From positions 1-10,607 of the forward strand of contig JAAYFR010000435.1 of the NCBI GenBank assembly GCA_012728155.1: DNA of 10,607 nt. Direction: 5' to 3'. The notes beneath the pieces were generated by a model that saw nothing but the letters and a program-made list of their open reading frames with translations, had not been told where the DNA came from and did no database searches. Numbering within the stretch: position 1 is the first letter of the stretch; the number at the start of each line of letters is the position of its first letter. This stretch comes from Bacteroidales bacterium (GTDB lineage Bacteria > Bacteroidota > Bacteroidia > Bacteroidales > Dysgonomonadaceae). Shown piece by piece: positions 6,572-10,607 of this stretch. The position numbers and the translations under genes were made by a program.

Positions 6572-8344
6572 ATGAAACAAGTTTATCCTAAAATTGGAAT
6601 CCGTCCTATTATAGATGGGCGTCGGGGAGGCATCAGGGAATCTCTTGAAGATACGACCATGAACCTTGCCAAAAGTGTTGTGAAACTGTACCGTGATCAT
6701 CTTCGTTATCCCGATGGATCGGTGGTAGAATGTGTGATTGCGGACTCCTGCATTGGGGGTGTGCGAGAGGCTGCTTTGTGTGCAGAAAAGTTTGAACGGG
6801 AGAATGTGGGTCTTTCTTTATCGGTGACTCCCTGTTGGTGTTACGGGTCGGAGACTATTGACATGAATCCCTATATACCCAAGGCAATTTGGGGATTTAA
6901 CGGTACAGAACGTCCCGGAGCGGTTTATCTGGCAGCGGCTTTGGCGGTTCATAACCAGAAGGGGTTACCGGCATTTGGTATTTACGGAAGGGAAGTGCAG
7001 GATATGAATGACCCGGCCATACCGGGTGATGTGGAGGAGAAGCTGCTTCGTTTTGCCCGTGCCGGCCTGGCGGTCGCTCTTATGCGGGGGAAATCGTATT
7101 TGGCAATAGGTTCTGTCTGTATGGGGATTGGCGGCTCCATGGTTCAACCCGACTTTTTACAGGAATATTTAGGGATGCGTGCAGAATTTGTAGACAGCTC
7201 GGAGATCATCCGCCGGATTGAGCAGGAGATCTACGACAAGGAGGAGTACCGGAGAGCGATCGATTGGGTGGAAAAGAACTGTAAACCGAATGAATTGCCC
7301 GATCATAATCCGGAAACGATTCGCCGCAGTCGTGCACAAAAAGATGCCGATTGGGCATATGTGGTGAAAATGACCATGATCATGCGAGATCTGCTGATCG
7401 GCAATAAAAAGCTCACTGAGATGGGTTTTGCTGAAGAAGCAATGGGTCACAATGCCATTTCGGGTGGTTTTCAGGGACAACGGCAGTGGACCGACTTTCT
7501 TCCGAATGGCGATTTTTCGGAGGCTATCCTCAATTCGTCGTTCGATTGGAATGGGATACGTGCTCCATTTGCTTTTGCCACCGAAAATGATCACTTGAAC
7601 GCCCTCTCCATGTTGTTCGGCAATCTGTTGACAAATAGGGCCCAAATTTTTGCCGATGTGCGTACCTACTGGAGTCCCGAATCCATTGAACGGGTAAGCG
7701 GCTGGAAGCCGGAAGGGATGTTGAAAGACGGAGTGATCCATCTCATCAATTCGGGTGCGTGTACCCTTGATGCAACCGGAGAGCAGACGAAAGAGGGAAA
7801 GCCGGTCATGAAACCCCATTGGGAGATAGAGGAGCGTGAAGTAGATGCCATGTTGAAAGCCACTCAATGGGGGCCATCGTCGCTTGAATACTTCCGGGGA
7901 GGCGGTTATTCCTCCAAATTATTGTCGAAAGCAGGGATGCCTGTCACCATGTGCCGGTTGAATCTGGTAAAAGGGGTGGGGCCAGTGCTCCAGATCGCTG
8001 AAGGGTGGACGGTTACTTTTCCGGAAGAGGTATTTTCGATCATCGACAGGCGAACCGATAAAACATGGCCATCTACTTTTTTTGTACCGAGGCTGACCGG
8101 AAAAGGGCGTTTTACCGATACCTACTCGGTCATGAACTATTGGGGAGCCAATCATGGTGCCATCAGCTACGGCCATATCGGTGCCGACTTGATTACGCTC
8201 GCTTCGATGCTTTCGATACCGGTCAATATGCACAATATGGATGAGTCGGCGATCTTTCGTCCCTCGGCATGGTCCTCCTTCGGTTCCGATAATGAAGGGG
8301 CGGATTATCGGGCATGTACTGTTTATGGACCATTATACAGATAA
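6572..8344 (+). CDS. fucI: L-fucose isomerase (also D-arabinose isomerase)
   Basis: Cytoplasmic Mn-dependent aldose-ketose isomerase converting L-fucose to L-fuculose; members of this family also convert D-arabinose to D-ribulose. 590 residues from the chosen start, against 591 in E. coli FucI. Metal ligands are seen at Glu338 (ATENDHLN), Asp362 (FADVRTYWSP) and His528 (WGANHGAISYGHIG), matching E. coli E337, D361 and H528. Other family blocks: KIGIRPIIDGRRGG at the start, CWCYGSE, WGFNGTERPGA, GFQGQRQWTDF, and ACTVYGPLYR at the C-terminus. I prefer ATG 6572 to the ATG at 6566, because AAAAGGAG ends seven bases before 6572 but only one base before 6566. Two LacI-type operators precede it. It is followed after 19 nt by a GH172-type gene, so the two form an operon. 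With no fucosidase, fuculokinase or aldolase in view, D-arabinose is as likely a substrate as L-fucose. Confidence 0.96.
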   Translation: MKQVYPKIGIRPIIDGRRGGIRESLEDTTMNLAKSVVKLYRDHLRYPDGSVVECVIADSCIGGVREAALCAEKFERENVGLSLSVTPCWCYGSETIDMNPYIPKAIWGFNGTERPGAVYLAAALAVHNQKGLPAFGIYGREVQDMNDPAIPGDVEEKLLRFARAGLAVALMRGKSYLAIGSVCMGIGGSMVQPDFLQEYLGMRAEFVDSSEIIRRIEQEIYDKEEYRRAIDWVEKNCKPNELPDHNPETIRRSRAQKDADWAYVVKMTMIMRDLLIGNKKLTEMGFAEEAMGHNAISGGFQGQRQWTDFLPNGDFSEAILNSSFDWNGIRAPFAFATENDHLNALSMLFGNLLTNRAQIFADVRTYWSPESIERVSGWKPEGMLKDGVIHLINSGACTLDATGEQTKEGKPVMKPHWEIEEREVDAMLKATQWGPSSLEYFRGGGYSSKLLSKAGMPVTMCRLNLVKGVGPVLQIAEGWTVTFPEEVFSIIDRRTDKTWPSTFFVPRLTGKGRFTDTYSVMNYWGANHGAISYGHIGADLITLASMLSIPVNMHNMDESAIFRPSAWSSFGSDNEGADYRACTVYGPLYR

Positions 8345-8363
8345 TTCAATAAGAAGGATTTTT

Positions 8364-9454
8364 TTGAAAAAACAAATCATAGTAGGGTTTCTTCTTCTCT
8401 TTCTTCTACATAATTCATGTAGAGAGAACTACCAAGATGTTTCATCCGGTCTCATATTTTCTGCCCTTTTACAACCGATAGATGGAAGAAGTATGCGATC
8501 TTCATCGACCAAAACCGATGAAGAAGGGAGGCCCATTCCTCATAATTCGGATAATTCGACGGTATTGCCAGGTGAGACCAAAGTGGTGCTTGATGCCATA
8601 GGTGCAGGTATCGTAACCCATATGTGGTTTACTTTTCTGGGACCGGAAAAGCATCCCTGGGCGCCGAACGGTTCAGCCACACATCAGGAGATGGTGTTGA
8701 GAATCTTTTACGATGGCAATGAAAAACCGGGAGTAGAGGTGCCTTTTGGCGATTTTTTCGCCAATTGTTTCGGTAAACGCAGTGAGGTAATCAGTCTCCC
8801 CGTTATTGTTGAAGATGCCGATTCATACAATTGTTTTTGGCATATCCCATTTAAAAAATCGATACGGATTGAAATTGTCAACCAAAGTAAAGAAAAAAAC
8901 ATCAGCCTACTCTATTATAATATTGACTGGATCAAGAAGGAGAAACTACCCAAAGAGACACCCTATTTTTATGCAAAGTATCGGCAGGAATATCCCACCG
9001 TGGGCGAGGGTGATTATTTGATTCTGGAAACTGAAGGGAAGGGACATTATGTGGGGACGGTTCTGGCGGTAAGAACGCGGAGCCCATCATGGTTCGGTGA
9101 AGGAGACGAGAAAATTTATATTGACGGAGAAGAGAAGCCTTCAATTTGGGGAACCGGTACGGAAGATTATTTTCTTTCTGCCTGGGGCTCAAATCAAACG
9201 TGCATACTCCCTATTTCGGAACGGTCTATTTTGATCAATGGGGAATAGTGGGCAGTCATACCTCGGCTTATCGTTGGCATCTTGCCGATCCCATTGTCTT
9301 CAATAAAAAGATAAAGGTGACGATGGAGACTTATGGCTGGATTTCTCCCGATGAAAATGCAGAGCAGAAAGCACACAGCTGGAATAAGAGAGAGGATGAT
9401 TTTGCTTTTGATAGAGAGAATGATTGGGTGGTGAACCCGAAATTATATCATTGA
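8364..9454 (+). pseudogene. DUF2961 / GH172-family lipoprotein glycosidase, interrupted by a frameshift
   Basis: Family knowledge: DUF2961 is glycoside hydrolase family 172, jelly-roll enzymes acting on alpha-D-fructofuranosides or D-arabinofuranosides. The start is TTG 8364, five bases after AAGAAGGA; it opens a lipoprotein signal (KKQIIVGFLLLFLLHNSC, lipid Cys19), so the product is exported and probably surface- or periplasm-facing. An ATG at 8325 would overlap fucI and spoil the signal. Family motifs: DGRSMRSSST, GAGIVTHMWFTF, PFGDFFANCFG, GEGDEKIYIDGE and GTGTEDYF. The two acids at 246 (GEGD) and 267 (GTED) are 21 residues apart, as are the catalytic pair I recall for the characterised enzyme. 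After AWGSNQ (about 9197) the frame runs into a stop at 9246-9248, while the homologous continuation HTPYFGTVYFDQWG and SAYRWHLADPI lies in another frame ending at 9454. One missing base, most simply in AAA at 9196-9198, explains it. Restored length is about 363 residues. Confidence 0.85.
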
Positions 9455-9698
9455 GTCCACTCCAAAAAGTGCTTGTGGATAGTTTAGCTATATTTTTTAT
9501 TGTGCGACATATGACTTAATAGTCAATTTATAAGGGATTTATTCCATTGGATGAGGAAATTGTAAAACAAATGGTCCGCATGATTTTTTCTGAACAGTGG
9601 AATAGAAGGGATAAGAGAAGAGATTTTAAGGATTGCCTGAAAAATGGGAGGAAATTGTTTTCAATCATTTAAACAATTAATAATTAGTTGCAAAGAGT
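9455..9698. other. Intergenic leader before susC
   Basis: No gene is recognised. A weak promoter candidate TATATTTT (9489-9496, one mismatch to TAnnTTTG) lies about 200 nt upstream of susC. An inverted repeat AATTGTTT (9653-9660) / AAACAATT (9671-9678) with a 10-base loop sits 20 nt before the susC start and could fold over the initiation region. An open frame from 9523 to 9672 without an ATG at its beginning is the only coding-like stretch. No copy of the LacI operator was found here. Confidence 0.5.
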
Positions 9699-10607
9699 AT
9701 GAAAAACAGACATTTAAAAAAATTGTTTCTGATTACCTTATTCAGTGTAGGAAACATGTTGTTTTGTATGGCACAATCGGGACACAAAGTTACCGGTCGT
9801 GTGATGGATACGAAAAATGAACTCCTGATTGGGGTGAATGTGATGGAAGTAGGTACTACAAATGGAGCGGTAACAGATATTAATGGTACTTATATCATTC
9901 ATCTGACGACACAAGATCCGGTTCTTCGTTTCACTTATGTGGGCTTTAAGGAAAGAGAAGTTCAAGTAGGGAAACAGGGAATTATTGATATCTTTCTGGA
10001 GGAAGAGACGGAGGCCCTCGAAGAGGTAGTGGTTATTGGCTATGGGACTCAAAAGAAGGTTTCGGTAACGGGAGCGGTTTCCAATGCCGAAGTGAAACAA
10101 CTTCAAGCGGTTCCGGCAGCCTCTTTGTCAAATGCATTGGGCGGGACAATTCCGGGAATTATCACCCGTCAATCGAGTGGTGAACCGGGGTTCGATGGGG
10201 CAGCTCTCTACATTCGCGGTATGGCCACCCTGAATACCGGGTCGGGTTTTACCTCTCCGCTTATTTTGGTTGACGGGGTGGAGCGCGATATCAATGTGGT
10301 GAATATTCAGGAAGTAGAAAGTTTCACTATTTTGAAAGATGCTTCTGCTACGGCTGTGTATGGGGTACAAGGGGCGAATGGGGTTATCCTGATCACCACC
10401 AAGAAAGGGGTTCAAGGGAAACCGAAGGTCACTTACCGCGGCGAATATGCCACGCTTCAGGGGAAACGGTTCCCCCAATATATCGAAGCCTATGAATTTG
10501 CGACTTTGATGAATGAAGCCGCATTCAACTCCCAACTGTCGTCGTTACCCTGGAGCTCTGAAGATATCCAGACATTCAAAGATGGATCCGAACCCTATCT
10601 CTACCCC
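9699..10607 (+). CDS. SusC-like TonB-dependent outer-membrane transporter, 5' part (runs off the right edge)
   Basis: Outer-membrane importer of glycan oligosaccharides, normally paired with a SusD-like lipoprotein encoded just downstream (outside the window). 303 codons are visible and the frame is open at the edge; whole proteins are about 1000 residues. Order seen: signal peptide (1 to about 26, ending MAQ), a carboxypeptidase-regulatory-like domain (about 30-101, KVTGRVMDTKNELLIGVNV.. GAVTDINGTY.. FTYVGF), the TonB box (EEVVVIGYGTQKK, 108-120), and the plug domain from about 121 (VTGAVSN, PGIITRQSSGEPG, YIRGMAT, PLILVDGVERD, ILKDASATAVYGVQGANGVILITTKKG). The start ATG 9699 is followed directly by a basic signal peptide. 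Its position downstream of fucI and the GH172 gene marks the left end of a polysaccharide utilisation locus. The transported glycan cannot be read from this part. Confidence 0.95.
   Translation, partial: MKNRHLKKLFLITLFSVGNMLFCMAQSGHKVTGRVMDTKNELLIGVNVMEVGTTNGAVTDINGTYIIHLTTQDPVLRFTYVGFKEREVQVGKQGIIDIFLEEETEALEEVVVIGYGTQKKVSVTGAVSNAEVKQLQAVPAASLSNALGGTIPGIITRQSSGEPGFDGAALYIRGMATLNTGSGFTSPLILVDGVERDINVVNIQEVESFTILKDASATAVYGVQGANGVILITTKKGVQGKPKVTYRGEYATLQGKRFPQYIEAYEFATLMNEAAFNSQLSSLPWSSEDIQTFKDGSEPYLYP

Noticed and set aside
7169..7867. Long minus-strand open frame opposite fucI
   Set aside because: Antisense shadow of a clearly conserved isomerase; no family motif and no promoter of its own.
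9190..9203. Programmed -1 ribosomal frameshift in the GH172-type gene
   Set aside because: The junction (TCAAATCAAACGTG) has no X-XXY-YYZ slippery heptamer and no obvious downstream stem-loop; an indel is simpler.

Overview
The window looks like chromosomal DNA from a member of the Bacteroidales, probably close to Dysgonomonadaceae (Dysgonomonas, Proteiniphilum, Petrimonas); the family-level placement is an inference. The evidence is a SusC-type TonB-dependent transporter at the right end, promoters of the TAnnTTTG (-7) type used by Bacteroidetes, a Bacteroidales-type L-fucose isomerase, a two-residue-separated NadA cysteine pattern typical of bacterial quinolinate synthases, and moderate-to-low GC with very AT-rich intergenic DNA.

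Left part (1-2143), minus strand: the 5' part of a DEAD-box RNA helicase gene that leaves the window and loses family similarity in its last ~50 visible codons, then a secreted protein of the tyrosine phosphatase-like fold whose signature loop lacks both the catalytic cysteine and the arginine. Middle (2191-3087): a block of four 69-bp tandem repeats arranged as a duplicated 138-bp dimer, then about 600 bp of non-coding, AT-rich DNA with many DnaA-box-like 9-mers, a T-rich GATC element and an A+T-only stretch. Every gene to its left is on the minus strand and every gene to its right on the plus strand. This is the layout expected of a chromosomal replication origin, and it is my main structural hypothesis for the window.

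Right part (3088-10607), plus strand: nadA (quinolinate synthase, NAD synthesis) and ychF (ribosome-associated ATPase) are housekeeping genes. They are followed by a sugar locus: a LacI-family repressor, an L-fucose / D-arabinose isomerase, a lipoprotein of the DUF2961/GH172 family broken by one frameshift, and the start of a susC-like transporter. Three near-identical palindromes built on TTAATCGTTTAA lie in front of lacI and in front of the isomerase gene. They are very probably the operators of this repressor and would tie the genes into one autoregulated, sugar-inducible unit.

FucI enzymes also isomerise D-arabinose, and GH172 enzymes include D-arabinofuranosidases and alpha-D-fructofuranosidases. 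A plausible reading is therefore a utilisation locus for a D-arabinose-containing glycan such as mycobacterial arabinan: SusC imports oligosaccharide, the GH172 lipoprotein releases the pentose, FucI makes D-ribulose, and LacI senses a product. In the sequence as given the GH172 gene is interrupted, so either the locus is decaying or the read has an indel error.
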